Positions 53,418-62,002 are shown, counted from the stretch's first letter. The stretch is DNA of 64,000 nucleotides from Paraburkholderia xenovorans LB400 (GCF_000013645.1 NC_007951.1:1178001-1242000), one strand, 5' to 3'. Numbers and translations are program-made. The notes: a model not told the origin generated them from the sequence alone.

Positions 53418-53609
53418 ATGAACAAGGACCAGGTGAAGGGTGTGACCGAGCAAGTCAAGGGCAAGGTCAATGAAGCGGTCGGCAAGGTCACGGACAACCC
53501 GGGTAAGGAGTTGAAGGGCGACCTGCAACAAGGCGCGGGCAAGGTGCAAAAGGCCTATGGCGACGCTAAGGAAGACGCCAAGGACAATGCCAAGCGCAAC
53601 GCGCCGTAA
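53418..53609 (+). CDS. CsbD-family stress protein
   Basis: A 63-residue, highly hydrophilic helical protein built of Lys-, Gly-, Asp- and Gln-rich stretches (KDQVKGVTEQVKGKVNEAVGKV and GNP-like DNPGKELKGDL). This is the CsbD/YjbJ pattern, induced by general stress in B. subtilis and E. coli; molecular role unknown. The ATG at 53418 follows a GGAG 7 bp upstream. A sigma-54 promoter precedes it. Confidence 0.88.
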   Translation: MNKDQVKGVTEQVKGKVNEAVGKVTDNPGKELKGDLQQGAGKVQKAYGDAKEDAKDNAKRNAP

Positions 53610-53815
53610 TCCGGGCTGCGACGCAGATTGACGGGAAAGGCGCTGCGGCGCCTTTCCCCCGTTTTAACGTCGCTTTTTGCCGTTGAACGTTGAACAGCAG
53701 ATTTTCCGGTGGATGGCGGTTTTCGCCTGGGAGTAACCCGGGGTCGGCGTGCAGGGCATTCCGCACGCGGTGCGGCGCCTTTAGACTTGGCGCATCCAAC
53801 GCGGAGACGGCGCCC

Positions 53816-54037
53816 ATGACACCCGAAAAAATTCTTTCGATGTTCGAACGGCAATACCTCGAAGGCAAAACGCCCATCGAACTGGAGCAGACCTGCGCGA
53901 GCTTCGCGAGTTGGCTGGCGGCCGCCTGGGAGTTGCTCGACGGCGAGCAGAAGACGCTGCTCCTGACGGTCGGCGCGTCTTTGTGGCGCGAAGGCTATAA
54001 CCTGCGCGCCGGCGCGGCGACGAAGGATTTGTGGTGA
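53816..54037 (+). CDS. Hypothetical protein of 73 residues
   Basis: A 73-residue soluble helical protein (LSMFERQYLEGKTPIELEQTCASFASWLAAAWELL). GGAG is present about 8 bp before the ATG. I do not recognise a family. It stands 206 bp after csbD. Confidence 0.6.
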   Translation: MTPEKILSMFERQYLEGKTPIELEQTCASFASWLAAAWELLDGEQKTLLLTVGASLWREGYNLRAGAATKDLW

Positions 54038-54178
54038 GCTACGGCTAGCGGGCGGTTCGTTTATATTTGGTGGTCCCGTGCCGGTATCGCTGTTGCAGCC
54101 GCTGCGGCCACCCAGTTGATCACCGATGCTGATTTCCATTTTCAAGCCGCAACATTCGCACAAGGGTTACACCGTCAC

Positions 54179-54886
54179 ATGACTGATCTATCCGCTTTTC
54201 CGATCACGAAGAAATGGCCTGCCCGGCATCCGGACCGGCTTCAGCTGTACTCGCTGCCCACGCCCAATGGCGTGAAGGTGTCGATCATGCTCGAAGAGAC
54301 GGGTTTGCCGTACGAGCCGCATCTCGTGCGTTTCGATACGAATGATCAGATGACGCCGGAGTTTCTGTCGCTCAATCCGAACAACAAGATTCCGGCGATC
54401 ATCGATCCGGATGGCCCGGATGGCAAACCGCTGCCGCTATTCGAATCCGGCGCGATCCTGATCTATCTCGCCGACAAAAGCGGCCGGTTCATTCCGCAGG
54501 ATGCCGCCGGCCGCTACGAAGCGATCCAGTGGGTGATGTTCCAGATGGGCGGTATTGGGCCGATGTTCGGCCAGCTGGGTTTCTTTCACAAGTTTGCCGG
54601 TAAGGAATACGAGGACAAGCGTCCGCGCGACCGTTATATCGCCGAATCGAAAAGACTGCTTGGCGTGCTGGATCGCCAACTCGAAGGGCGCGACTGGATT
54701 CTGGGCGATACGTACTCGATTGCCGATATCGCCACCTTCCCTTGGGTGCGCAATCTGATCGGCTTTTATGAGGCGGGCGATCTCGTCGGCATTCAGGATT
54801 TCCCGAATGTCACGCGTGTGCTGGCGGCGTTTGTCGCGCGCCCTGCCGTGGCGAGGGGGCTGGAGATTCCGAAGCGTCCGTCGTAA
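54179..54886 (+). CDS. Glutathione S-transferase-family protein, YghU/YfcG-like
   Basis: A 235-residue soluble protein with an N-terminal thioredoxin-like GST domain (LYSLPTPNGVKVSIMLEETG, then NPNNKIPAIIDP and ESGAILIYLADKSG) and a C-terminal helical domain. The layout, including DPDGPDGKPLPLFESG, resembles YfcG/YghU disulfide-bond reductases that use glutathione. The ATG at 54179 is chosen as the protein then starts with a short tail before the GST fold; ribosome site is weak. A GG-N10-GC pair upstream (near 54096) lacks the other sigma-54 bases. Confidence 0.88.
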   Translation: MTDLSAFPITKKWPARHPDRLQLYSLPTPNGVKVSIMLEETGLPYEPHLVRFDTNDQMTPEFLSLNPNNKIPAIIDPDGPDGKPLPLFESGAILIYLADKSGRFIPQDAAGRYEAIQWVMFQMGGIGPMFGQLGFFHKFAGKEYEDKRPRDRYIAESKRLLGVLDRQLEGRDWILGDTYSIADIATFPWVRNLIGFYEAGDLVGIQDFPNVTRVLAAFVARPAVARGLEIPKRPS

Positions 54887-55123
54887 TGGCTTCGCGCGGC
54901 CGGGCGGGAAATTGGTCCCGGCCGTGCCGCGACAATTTAAAAATCCGCCGGTTTGGCATTTGATGCGGCGGCAGTCGCACATGCCTCGTGAGGCCGTTAA
55001 TCCGGGAATTACCGTGGGGACGTCTTATTCGTTATACCAATAGTCATTGATTGTTTTTTGTTCGCCACCCATGCGAGGCATGGTAAGTTGCGCCATTGGC
55101 AGCCCTTTGCCGAGAGGTAGTTC

Positions 55124-56134
55124 ATGAATCTGGTTACGACGCTTCGCCGCGGGCATCTTCTGAAGCACAACGATCTCTCGGGCGTCGGTCTGGAAATCGG
55201 ACCGTATGACCAGCCGACCGTCTTCAAGTCGGAAGCCGACGTGCGGTATCTGGACTGGAAAGATAAAGCGCAACTGGTTCAGGAGTGCACGCACCCGGAT
55301 ATGGTGATCGACATACCCGAAATCGATTATGTGGTTCATTCGAATCGGTACGGTGACTATATCAGCGATAAGTTCGACTACATTATCGCGAATCATGTGA
55401 TGGAACATGCGCCGAACATGATTCAATGGCTGTCCGATCTGTGCGACATGCTGCAGCCCGGCGGAATCCTCTTTCTTGCGCTGCCGGACAAGAAGTTCAG
55501 TTTCGACAAATATCGGCAGGATACGGCGCTGAGCCATTTCGTGGCCGAGTATCTGGCCGGCGTGGAAGAAATTCCACGCGAACATCAAATCGAATGCGAG
55601 ATCTATTACGACGAAGCATTCGTCAACCGGCCCATGCAGGTGTCGGACAAACTGGACATGAACCGCATCAGGGAGAAGCTGAAGGCGCCTCCGCATGTCG
55701 GTATTCACAGCCATGTTTTCGAAAGCGGCACGATCGTGTCCAAGGTCTTGAAACCTATCCTCATGATGGGTTTCATGGAATTCAATCTTGCCGACTTCGT
55801 GCCCGCGCGCGGAGAGACCGGCGGTGAGATGATCATTGTCCTTCGCAAAGAACCTCCGCGCGTGGAACTCACGACCGAAGAGTTTTACACCGCGCCAATG
55901 GACACGACGAATATGTCGAACACAGTCGATGCAGCGGGGCGGCTTGCCGAGGCCGAGAAAGCTCTTGCGGAATTGCGAGCGAGACTTGCTGTGATGCAGG
56001 AGGAGATCGCATCGAGGACTTCGACGATCAGGGCACTCGAGTCGTCGACCTCATGGCGACTCACGGCACCGCTGCGCGCGGCGGTGACAAAGCTCCGGGC
56101 GCTTGGGGCGGGTGGGCGAAACATTTCGTATTGA
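55124..56134 (+). CDS. SAM-dependent methyltransferase with coiled-coil tail
   Basis: A 336-residue protein. The N-terminal domain (about 15-240) is a class I methyltransferase: GVGLEIGPYDQPTVF replaces motif I, then KFDYIIANHVMEHAPN and LCDMLQPGGILFLALPDK. After residue 265 comes a coiled coil (EAEKALAELRARLAVMQEEI) ending STSWRLTAPLRAAVTKLR, a tail that often closes glycan-assembly enzymes. It may methylate a cell-surface sugar. GAGG precedes the ATG at a distance of 11 bp. It opens the patchy 55-61 kb segment. Confidence 0.82.
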   Translation: MNLVTTLRRGHLLKHNDLSGVGLEIGPYDQPTVFKSEADVRYLDWKDKAQLVQECTHPDMVIDIPEIDYVVHSNRYGDYISDKFDYIIANHVMEHAPNMIQWLSDLCDMLQPGGILFLALPDKKFSFDKYRQDTALSHFVAEYLAGVEEIPREHQIECEIYYDEAFVNRPMQVSDKLDMNRIREKLKAPPHVGIHSHVFESGTIVSKVLKPILMMGFMEFNLADFVPARGETGGEMIIVLRKEPPRVELTTEEFYTAPMDTTNMSNTVDAAGRLAEAEKALAELRARLAVMQEEIASRTSTIRALESSTSWRLTAPLRAAVTKLRALGAGGRNISY

Positions 56135-56233
56135 AGGTGACGGCCCGGGTCGAAGCTGCTGCCCGACCCTTGGCATCAGACTTCGGAACAGGGTGGCGCT
56201 GATTCGGCTTGCGGCATTCGCACAGCCGGATTG

Positions 56234-56443
56234 TCAATGCAGGTCCCCGGGGTTGCCGCCCATCGCGCGATAAAGATCGCGAACGAATTCCTCGCTGACG
56301 ACGTCCCACTCCGGCGAGGCATAGAGAACGTCTTCGGGGTTCTTCTTGCCTTGTGCACGGCGCAAGGTGCGTACGGTCATTTCGAGGGCCATCGCCTCTT
56401 CATAGAGAGGGTGGCCGGGGCGGAGGCGGTCGTCGTTGTCCAT
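56234..56443 (-). CDS. Small acidic hypothetical protein
   Basis: A 69-residue soluble, acidic protein (PLYEEAMALEMTVRTLRRAQGKKNPEDVLYASPEWDVV). It starts at an ATG at 56443 with a weak AGG upstream. Composition looks real. No family recognised. It lies between the methyltransferase gene and the porin remnant. Confidence 0.5.
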   Translation of the reverse strand: MDNDDRLRPGHPLYEEAMALEMTVRTLRRAQGKKNPEDVLYASPEWDVVSEEFVRDLYRAMGGNPGDLH

Positions 56444-56544
56444 GCCTGATTTTCGGCAGCCGCCGAACAAACTTTAGATGCCGCCTTGCAACTGCGCCTT
56501 CGCAGGCTGCGTCAAGCGTGTCGGGTTCGGGCTGCCCCGGTTTC

Positions 56545-57317
56545 TCAGAAGGAAGTTCGAATGCCGACGCGTGCCACGGTTTGATTCTGCGAAGACGATT
56601 CAGCAAGGTTGCCGACGTCGCCGAAAACGTCCTGCCCGGACGCTTTGTCGTAAACCGTCTGGGCGTATAGATCAGTCCGTTTCGAGAGCCGGTAATCTGC
56701 CATCAGACCGAATTCATTGCGGTGCGGATTGTTATGCCCCGTCGACCAGGCGATCGATTCTTTCGTATACGTGTACATCGCGCCGACATACCACGCTGCA
56801 CTGATGTCGAATTTGGCGTTGACTTCGAAGTTGTCGAATCTCAACGTGCTGACGGGAACGGTTGGCCGATCGACGAGATCCGTATGCGTATAAACGACGC
56901 CAAGCGTCGCAGCGCCGATTGCATAGTTCGCCCCTGCGCCGGCGACTCGCTGCCGGACCGAAAGGTACGGCGATCCCGAGACGGCGCCGGTGGTGTTGGC
57001 GCTCGCATTGTCGATGTTCATGAACGCAGCGGCAACGGATAGTGGTCCGTTCTGATACTTCTTGCCGATGCTCCATGCGCGATTGTCCGCAAACGCGCCC
57101 GCCTGGCTGCTGAGGCCGTACAGGCCGCCGGTCTGGAATCCCGCGTAGCTGGCGCTCGTGTACTTCACCGAGTTGTCCACGCGGAACGTCTCGTTGATGT
57201 TGTCGTTGTGGAACGTGTGTGCGAAGAGCGTGCCGCCCCAACTGCCGGTTGCCGTCAACGGCGCGACATAATCCGCGACTGAATCGTATTGTCGACCGAG
57301 GGTCAATGTGCCCTTGT
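56545..57317 (-). pseudogene. Porin remnant, 5' end deleted
   Basis: The C-terminal 257 or so residues of an OmpC-type porin are intact (NKGTLTLGRQYDSVADYVAPLTA at the start of homology, down to GIRTSF with the final Phe), but the first roughly 110 residues including the signal peptide are missing. The homology begins near 57317, directly at the end of a PhyH-like fragment. Without a signal peptide it cannot reach the outer membrane. The clean body of the frame suggests a recent deletion. Confidence 0.85.
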
Positions 57318-57656
57318 TTCGTAAGCCCGCTCTTTTAACTGCGCGTCCATGTACGGATGCCACGCGCCCATCTCCTCAGGTACCGAGTGATAGGTTCCAT
57401 TGCTGAATTTCCACTGTGGGATCAGTTGGCTGCCCGGGTAGTATTCGAGCGGGCCGGCGTCTTCATGCACGTCTTCCAGCGCGACCCAAGACGCGAGTAA
57501 ATGGCCGTGCGTCTGGGGCGTCATATAGATCGCATCGACATGGGGCGGCTGGGCGCTTCCTTTTTCGAAATACAGGCTGTTGCAAAGCGCTATTGGCGCG
57601 CCCATGCAATCGGAAAGGATTTTCGCGAGATCGGTGTCGATCGCGATATCCCGCAC
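57303..57656 (-). pseudogene. PhyH-family dioxygenase fragment
   Basis: About 112 residues of a phytanoyl-CoA-dioxygenase-like Fe(II)/2-oxoglutarate enzyme (DLAKILSDCMGAPIALCNSLYF, metal site HVD in QPPHVDAIYMTP, then GPLEYYPGSQ). A normal family member has about 250-300 residues. The 5' part is absent (an in-frame TAG lies just upstream of the homologous region, near 57710) and the 3' part, including the second metal histidine, is replaced by porin sequence from about 57317. The gene is therefore broken at both ends. The visible start is a GTG. Confidence 0.72.
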
Positions 57657-57742
57657 GAAGCGGCCTCGAAGATTTGTGACTCCGCCAGGCCGATATTGCC
57701 GACGACGTTGCTACGCTACGACGAATGCAGGCTACGGCGCGT

Positions 57743-58027
57743 TTAGCGGCCGTGCCCTCCGCCTCCGCCGCCGTGTCCACCTCCATGCCCGCCGCCGCGG
57801 CCGCCTTCCCAGCGTCCGCGCCCGTGATCCCATCCTCCGTGGTGGTAGTCGCCGTGATGGTAACCGCCGCCACCGCCGGCCCAGACATTGATGGTGCCGT
57901 AGCCGTACGCCGGGCCATAGTCAGGCCCGTAGGCGTATCCGGGATCCGCGTAGCCGTAGCCGGCGGGATATGCGACGCAACCGGATAAAACGGCCGCCAA
58001 ACCAATGGCTGAAATGAGCTTGAGCAT
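57743..58027 (-). CDS. Gly/His/Tyr-rich small lipoprotein
   Basis: A 94-residue lipoprotein with signal peptide MLKLISAIGLAAVLSGC (lipobox LSGC, Cys17). The mature part is a Tyr/Gly/Pro segment followed by a Gly/His-rich tail with repeated GGYHHGDYHHGGWDHG and HGGG units, which could bind divalent metals such as Ni or Cu; this is inference from composition. It is divergent from the acyltransferase gene. Confidence 0.75.
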   Translation of the reverse strand: MLKLISAIGLAAVLSGCVAYPAGYGYADPGYAYGPDYGPAYGYGTINVWAGGGGGYHHGDYHHGGWDHGRGRWEGGRGGGHGGGHGGGGGGHGR

Positions 58028-58158
58028 GGTGTACCCCCTTAAAAGATCAGAGTGGGGGCGTGCGCCTAAGTTCGAGGGCAATTGTGTCTGCGAATTACCG
58101 CCTGTGAGGGCGCAGGCACGGACACTGCTGATATGTCGAAATTTCTCGGGACATTACA

Positions 58159-59250
58159 GTGCCGGCTCAAAAAATCGACTCGCTTACGTCGTTGCGGTTT
58201 TTTGCTGCGGGCATGGTGGTTGTTTTCCACACCCGCCGCGAATTCGGCTATTTCGGGCTCGCTGAACACCTGGCGCTCACGCAAGCCGTGTCCCTCTTCT
58301 TCGTTCTGTCTGGCTATATCCTCGCTCACACCCACAGAACGATCACCTCAAGATCGGATCTTTACGTCTTTTACATCAAGCGGTTGGCCAGGATTTGGCC
58401 CCTTCACCTCGTTGGCGCTGCTGCGGCAGCGTGGCTGATCCATTATGAAGGCGGGTCGGTTGGCAGCACTGCGGCAATCCTTAACGTGCTGCTGCTGCAT
58501 GCGTGGTCACCCGATATCGACACGTACTTCTCCTTGAATGGAGTCTCATGGAGCTTGTCCGATGAGGCCTTTTTCTATGTGGTTTTCCCATTGCTGATCT
58601 GGCGGGTGAATGCCACCTGGGTGGTCAAGCTCGCGGCAACGATACTCGTCACGGCTGCAATGCTGGTCATCTTCGAGAACATGGGCCGGCCCCTTATGCT
58701 GTGGTCCGCGTACATTTCGCCGATAACCAGGCTGAGCGAATTCATGATGGGCATCGCTGCCTATCAACTACGGGCAACACTTCGGAATGCCATTGAAGGT
58801 GGCTGGCGCGCGAGCGCGTTCGAGAGCGGCGCTGTGCTGATTGTCGTGTCGGCGATCTGGGCAACCGATCTCCGGGTTGTCTCGGATCTACCCTTTCATC
58901 TGAGCAAGCCCGTTGCAATCTGGCTTTCCAATTGTGGCGTGGGTGTTCTGTTTGCTTTGCTGATAGCGGTGTTCGCGCTGGAAGACGGCGGCCTGTCCCG
59001 CCTTCTTCGAGCTCGGCCTTTCATTTATCTTGGCGAGATCAGCTTTGCTTTGTACGTGGTGCATCAACTCGTCTTGCGGTTTGCCGAGGATCACGGGTAT
59101 ATGGCGCGAAGCTATCCGGTTGCGGTCAAGGCTGTCTTGTACTGGTTGGCGGCTATCGCGGTTGCGGCGGCGGTTCATCATCTGATAGAGATTCCCGTGC
59201 AGAGACTGATCTTGTCGCGGCTCGCGGTCCGGCGTGGTGTGGTGGTGTAG
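58159..59250 (+). CDS. Acyltransferase-3 family membrane protein (OafA-like)
   Basis: A 363-residue inner-membrane protein with about ten helices. The N-terminal segment KIDSLTSLRFFAAGMVVVFHTR carries the family arginine-histidine features (RFF and H in VVFH), and WSLSDEAFFYVVFPLL is the characteristic loop and helix. Such enzymes O-acylate LPS O-antigen, exopolysaccharide or other surface sugars. The start is a GTG at 58159; the next in-frame ATG would cut into helix 1. It lies in the same patchy segment as the methyltransferase and may belong to surface glycan modification. Confidence 0.85.
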   Translation: MPAQKIDSLTSLRFFAAGMVVVFHTRREFGYFGLAEHLALTQAVSLFFVLSGYILAHTHRTITSRSDLYVFYIKRLARIWPLHLVGAAAAAWLIHYEGGSVGSTAAILNVLLLHAWSPDIDTYFSLNGVSWSLSDEAFFYVVFPLLIWRVNATWVVKLAATILVTAAMLVIFENMGRPLMLWSAYISPITRLSEFMMGIAAYQLRATLRNAIEGGWRASAFESGAVLIVVSAIWATDLRVVSDLPFHLSKPVAIWLSNCGVGVLFALLIAVFALEDGGLSRLLRARPFIYLGEISFALYVVHQLVLRFAEDHGYMARSYPVAVKAVLYWLAAIAVAAAVHHLIEIPVQRLILSRLAVRRGVVV

Positions 59251-59447
59251 GGGGTTGGTGTCTGATTGTTGTCAGCGAGACGGTAGGGTGGCTCGCGGCT
59301 TTGCCTTGCGGGCTTGAAACGCCGTTAGCAGAGCAGTTCGGCGAGGGTTTCGTCGTGGAAGACTACTTGACGGCGGCATCGTCTGTCTGCGGATATACGC
59401 GAGTGTCAGTTCCGCCTTATGGAGGGCTATCCCCGCACACCATCCTG

Positions 59448-59507
59448 CCAGGGAAATCCCTTGTGGGACAGTCCTGGTTTTGAGATAGGGCCGATTGTAG
59501 GATCGGC
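59448..59507 (+). other. Stacked hairpins before the 59530 gene
   Basis: The sequence can form CCAGG/CCTGG (59448-59452 and 59473-59477, enclosing GGGAAATCCC) and GCCGAT/ATCGGC (59490-59495 and 59502-59507) followed by a T-rich stretch. The second stem resembles an attenuator 22 bp upstream of the ATG. Confidence 0.4.
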
Positions 59508-59529
59508 TCTTTCCTTCCGGGGTGATCGC

Positions 59530-60243
59530 ATGGATGCAAAACGGGAAGCCTCCTTTTTCGAGCGTTTGATCGAACCCATGCTCGATCAGCTTCGGAGAAT
59601 CGCTAGTACCACGAGAAAAGAATATACGGTCGACGATCTCAAGGTTGACGCTTTTATTGCTGCCAATGACTATCAGCAGGAACTCGGTGTCGAACTTGAA
59701 CCTGAGGACGAAAAACTGCAAGAGGCCGTTCTGAAAAAGCTTTGGAAGGCTTTTGGAAAATTCGCAAACAGGACCCTGCGAACAGCGTTTCGGCTGGATC
59801 AGGAATCGGTTGACGATAACGGTGAGCGACAGGCCAATTCAGTCGTTGCCGGTTTGGCTGCGCCGGATACTTACGAACCCGAAGTTGTGCTTGAGCGCGC
59901 GCAAGAACATGCCGCGAACATCCGGCTGCTTAATGAACGGTTCTGCGAGTCTATAGCGTATTTACATATCCTGGATCACTTTGACGGTGATAAACCAATC
60001 ATCGCGCGGTACCTTGCTATCCATGCAAAAACCTTGGATGCGCGGCTGTTACGAGCGGAGATATTTGCGGAATTTCAACCTTCGATGTTCGACGGAATCG
60101 AAGCCGTGCCAGCAGGATTTCTGCCACCGCCCGGTGCGCGCAGACGTGGTCGCATGCAGCATCGGTTTGGGCGGTTATTTGTTTTGATGCGCCCCTGGCA
60201 GGCGCATCTGTTCTCGCGTGTGGGATCAATTTTGCTGCGTTAG
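59530..60243 (+). CDS. Unrecognised helical protein, faintly sigma-factor-like
   Basis: A 237-residue, all-helical soluble protein. I recognise no family with confidence. The order DDLKVDAFIAANDY, then FANRTLRTAFRLD, an acidic linker ending YEPEVVLERAQ, and an IARYLAIHAKTLDARLLRAEIF-type end (residues about 165-190) is reminiscent of the region 2-linker-region 4 plan of ECF sigma factors, but key residues are not clear. The C-tail is basic (GARRRGR). Its codon use and local base composition look less GC-rich than neighbours, suggesting transfer. A tRNA-Arg gene lies 500 bp downstream. Confidence 0.6.
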   Translation: MDAKREASFFERLIEPMLDQLRRIASTTRKEYTVDDLKVDAFIAANDYQQELGVELEPEDEKLQEAVLKKLWKAFGKFANRTLRTAFRLDQESVDDNGERQANSVVAGLAAPDTYEPEVVLERAQEHAANIRLLNERFCESIAYLHILDHFDGDKPIIARYLAIHAKTLDARLLRAEIFAEFQPSMFDGIEAVPAGFLPPPGARRRGRMQHRFGRLFVLMRPWQAHLFSRVGSILLR

Positions 60244-60261
60244 CTTGTGGTCCGCCGGCGA

Positions 60262-60363
60262 TCACCTTTCGATGATTGGCTCAAGTTCCCATTGATCGCC
60301 GAAGCGATGGATGATCTTGGCTTCATATTCTTTCGTGTCCGAAGGCTCGGCCATTTTCAGCAC
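60262..60363 (-). CDS. Possible small protein or gene remnant, 33 codons
   Basis: A short minus-strand frame from a GTG at 60363 (AAAGG ribosome-like site) or an ATG at 60354. The encoded MAEPSDTKEYEAKIIHRF and GDQWELEPIIER look like real protein. It could be a small gene or the tail of a deleted one. Confidence 0.3.
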   Translation of the reverse strand: MLKMAEPSDTKEYEAKIIHRFGDQWELEPIIER

Positions 60364-60672
60364 GCGACCTTTGTGCGTCAGCGCTCATGTTCCGATATGA
60401 CTTTAAGAACTGAAAAGGGTTTTTTCTTTGGGCTGGCGGAATGTCCGGGACGGCTTTGGTCAGAATACTTTTGGGCGCGGGCAGCGTGATGAAATCGAAC
60501 GCCGATAGACGGGAGCGTGATCCCGAGAATCAGTTTGCTGCGAGACAAATCGAGTTTTGAGCGGCAAGGCGGGCTTGGCGTGCGGCGGCTAAGGGACACT
60601 TCCGGCGATATCCCCACCGATACCCCCAACGAATCTGGCTTGTATTGGGCAACCTTGGGCAAGAATGGCAGC

Positions 60673-60707
60673 AAAAAGCCCCGCAGTACAAGGCTTACGG
60701 GGCTTTT
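60673..60707 (-). terminator. Terminator of tRNA-Arg
   Basis: Stem AAAAGCCCCG/CGGGGCTTTT with a 14-nt loop, followed on the minus strand by a T-run, 34 bp after the tRNA 3' end. Confidence 0.8.
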
Positions 60708-60740
60708 CTGGGCATAGTTGGGAGCTACTGGGAAGCTATC

Positions 60741-60815
60741 TGGTCCCCCTGACAGGAATCGAACCTGTATCTAGCGCTTAGGAGGCACTTGTTCTATCCA
60801 TTGAACTACAGGGAG
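60741..60815 (-). tRNA. tRNA-Arg (anticodon CCU)
   Basis: All four arms fold: acceptor CTCCCTG with CAGGGGG (one G-U pair), D stem GTTC/GAAC, anticodon stem AGTGC/GCGCT with loop CTCCTAA (anticodon CCU, reading codon AGG), and T arm ACAGG/CCTGT with loop TTCGATT. The discriminator is A and the CCA end is encoded. Such tRNA genes are common integration targets for genomic islands. Confidence 0.95.
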
Positions 60816-60978
60816 AGGACCAAACCACAATAATCGCCGCAATCCCGCTCCCGGACAAGCTCCGCGAGGATCAGGCGGCGTCCGGATTCACCGGCGAGCG
60901 CAGAGTATATCAAACACGCCCGACCGCGAGGAGGGCTGCATCCGGCCGGCATGCGCCACCCGAATCCCACAAACCAAA

Positions 60979-61009
60979 CGGCCCAGCAAGCATATAGCCT
61001 GCTGGGCCG
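60979..61009 (-). terminator. Terminator of the rubredoxin gene
   Basis: Stem CGGCCCAGCA/TGCTGGGCCG with an 11-nt loop lies about 60 bp after the rubredoxin stop. On the minus strand it is followed by a T-rich tail (TTTGGTTTG). Confidence 0.65.
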
Positions 61010-61070
61010 CACGAACCGCCGGCTTGCGCAAACAATCAGCGCCGCGCTCCGGCAACCCGATCAATCCGCT

Positions 61071-61262
61071 TCAGAACTCCACCACCGCGAACTCGGCCTT
61101 GCCCACGTCGCAAAGCGGGCAGCGCCAGTCTTCGGGAATCGCGGCGAAGCGCGTGCCCGGCGCGATGCCTTCTTCGGGCAGGCCTTCTTCCTCGTTGTAG
61201 ATCCAGCCGCAAATCAGGCAGACCCAGCTCTTATATTCAGTCACTTCGATTACTTCGCTCAC
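61071..61262 (-). CDS. rubA: Rubredoxin
   Basis: A 63-residue one-iron electron carrier. Both iron-binding pairs are present: CLIC (WVCLICGWIYNEEEG) and CPLC (WRCPLCDVGKAEF). Partners in Burkholderiales include alkane or fatty-acid hydroxylase systems and oxidative-stress enzymes; none is encoded nearby. The start is a GTG at 61262. It is divergent from the DUF4399 gene. Confidence 0.95.
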   Translation of the reverse strand: MSEVIEVTEYKSWVCLICGWIYNEEEGLPEEGIAPGTRFAAIPEDWRCPLCDVGKAEFAVVEF

Positions 61263-61600
61263 GACGCACTCTTTTCCAGTTCAATGCAATGATCCGCCCA
61301 GTCTGCCCCTTTTTTGGGCACGGCGGCGATCCGCAATATTACCGGAATTTGTCAATCCGGCAGAAAACTACCCGCGCGGCAGCGCCGCAAACCGCCCGGC
61401 ACGTCCGGCGGTAAACTCTGAATCCACCGGACGAACCGCGTCACACACTGCGTGTATGCTCTGATCCGCTGCTGATCTATTGGACCGGCGCGCCGGGGCG
61501 CCCCGCATGAATTGCGACGATCGGACTCAGATCACTGAGCGCGCCGTCGTCGCCGGCATGACTCGCGCATGACTCTCGTTTCCCAACAAGGAGAAAAACG
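61263..61600. other. Divergent gap between rubredoxin and DUF4399 genes
   Basis: No gene is visible. These 338 bases must hold both promoters. I see no convincing boxes or repeats. Confidence 0.5.
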
Positions 61601-62002
61601 ATGTTCAGAAACACATGGTTGGCCGGTACGGTACTGGCCGGATTGCTCGCCGTATCCGGCGTGGCGCAGGCCGCAAGCGTGTCGTTCGTCCAGCCGGCGG
61701 ACGGCGCGACCGTCAGCAATCCGGTCCACGTGGTGTTCGGCGTCGACGGCTTGAAGATCGCGCCGGCCGGCACGATGACGGAAGGCACGGGCCACCATCA
61801 TCTACTGGTGGACGGCAAGCCGGTGCCCAAGGGCGAGGTGATCCCCGCGAACGACAAGTCGCTGCATTTCGGCAAGGGCCAGACCGAAACCGATCTGACG
61901 CTGCCGCCGGGCGACCACACGCTGACGCTGCAATTCGGCGACGGCGCGCATCGTTCGTACGGTCCGGACCTGAGCAAGACCATCACGGTGCACGTGAAGT
62001 AA
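61601..62002 (+). CDS. DUF4399 periplasmic protein
   Basis: A 133-residue secreted protein with a signal peptide ending in VAQAA and a single beta-sandwich domain. Family hallmarks are SFVQPADGATVSNPVHVVFG, GTGHHHLLVDG and HTLTLQFGDGAHRSY. The HHH cluster and a later His suggest metal or ligand binding, but no function is established. AAGGAG precedes the ATG. Confidence 0.88.
   Translation: MFRNTWLAGTVLAGLLAVSGVAQAASVSFVQPADGATVSNPVHVVFGVDGLKIAPAGTMTEGTGHHHLLVDGKPVPKGEVIPANDKSLHFGKGQTETDLTLPPGDHTLTLQFGDGAHRSYGPDLSKTITVHVK

Larger units (their letters stand above)
60244..60740. other. 497-bp gap before tRNA-Arg
   Basis: Apart from a possible 33-codon frame and the tRNA terminator, nothing gene-like is visible in this lower-GC stretch. 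No integrase, direct repeat of the tRNA 3' end or insertion sequence end was found by eye. Confidence 0.5.

Noticed and set aside
54090..54115. GG-N10-GC pair before the GST gene
   Set aside because: Only the -12 half (TTGCA) fits; the -24 half lacks CAC, so it falls below the other five sites.
60378..60717. Integrase remnant next to tRNA-Arg
   Set aside because: Neither strand shows the conserved R-H-R-Y segments or a recognisable N-terminal integrase motif.
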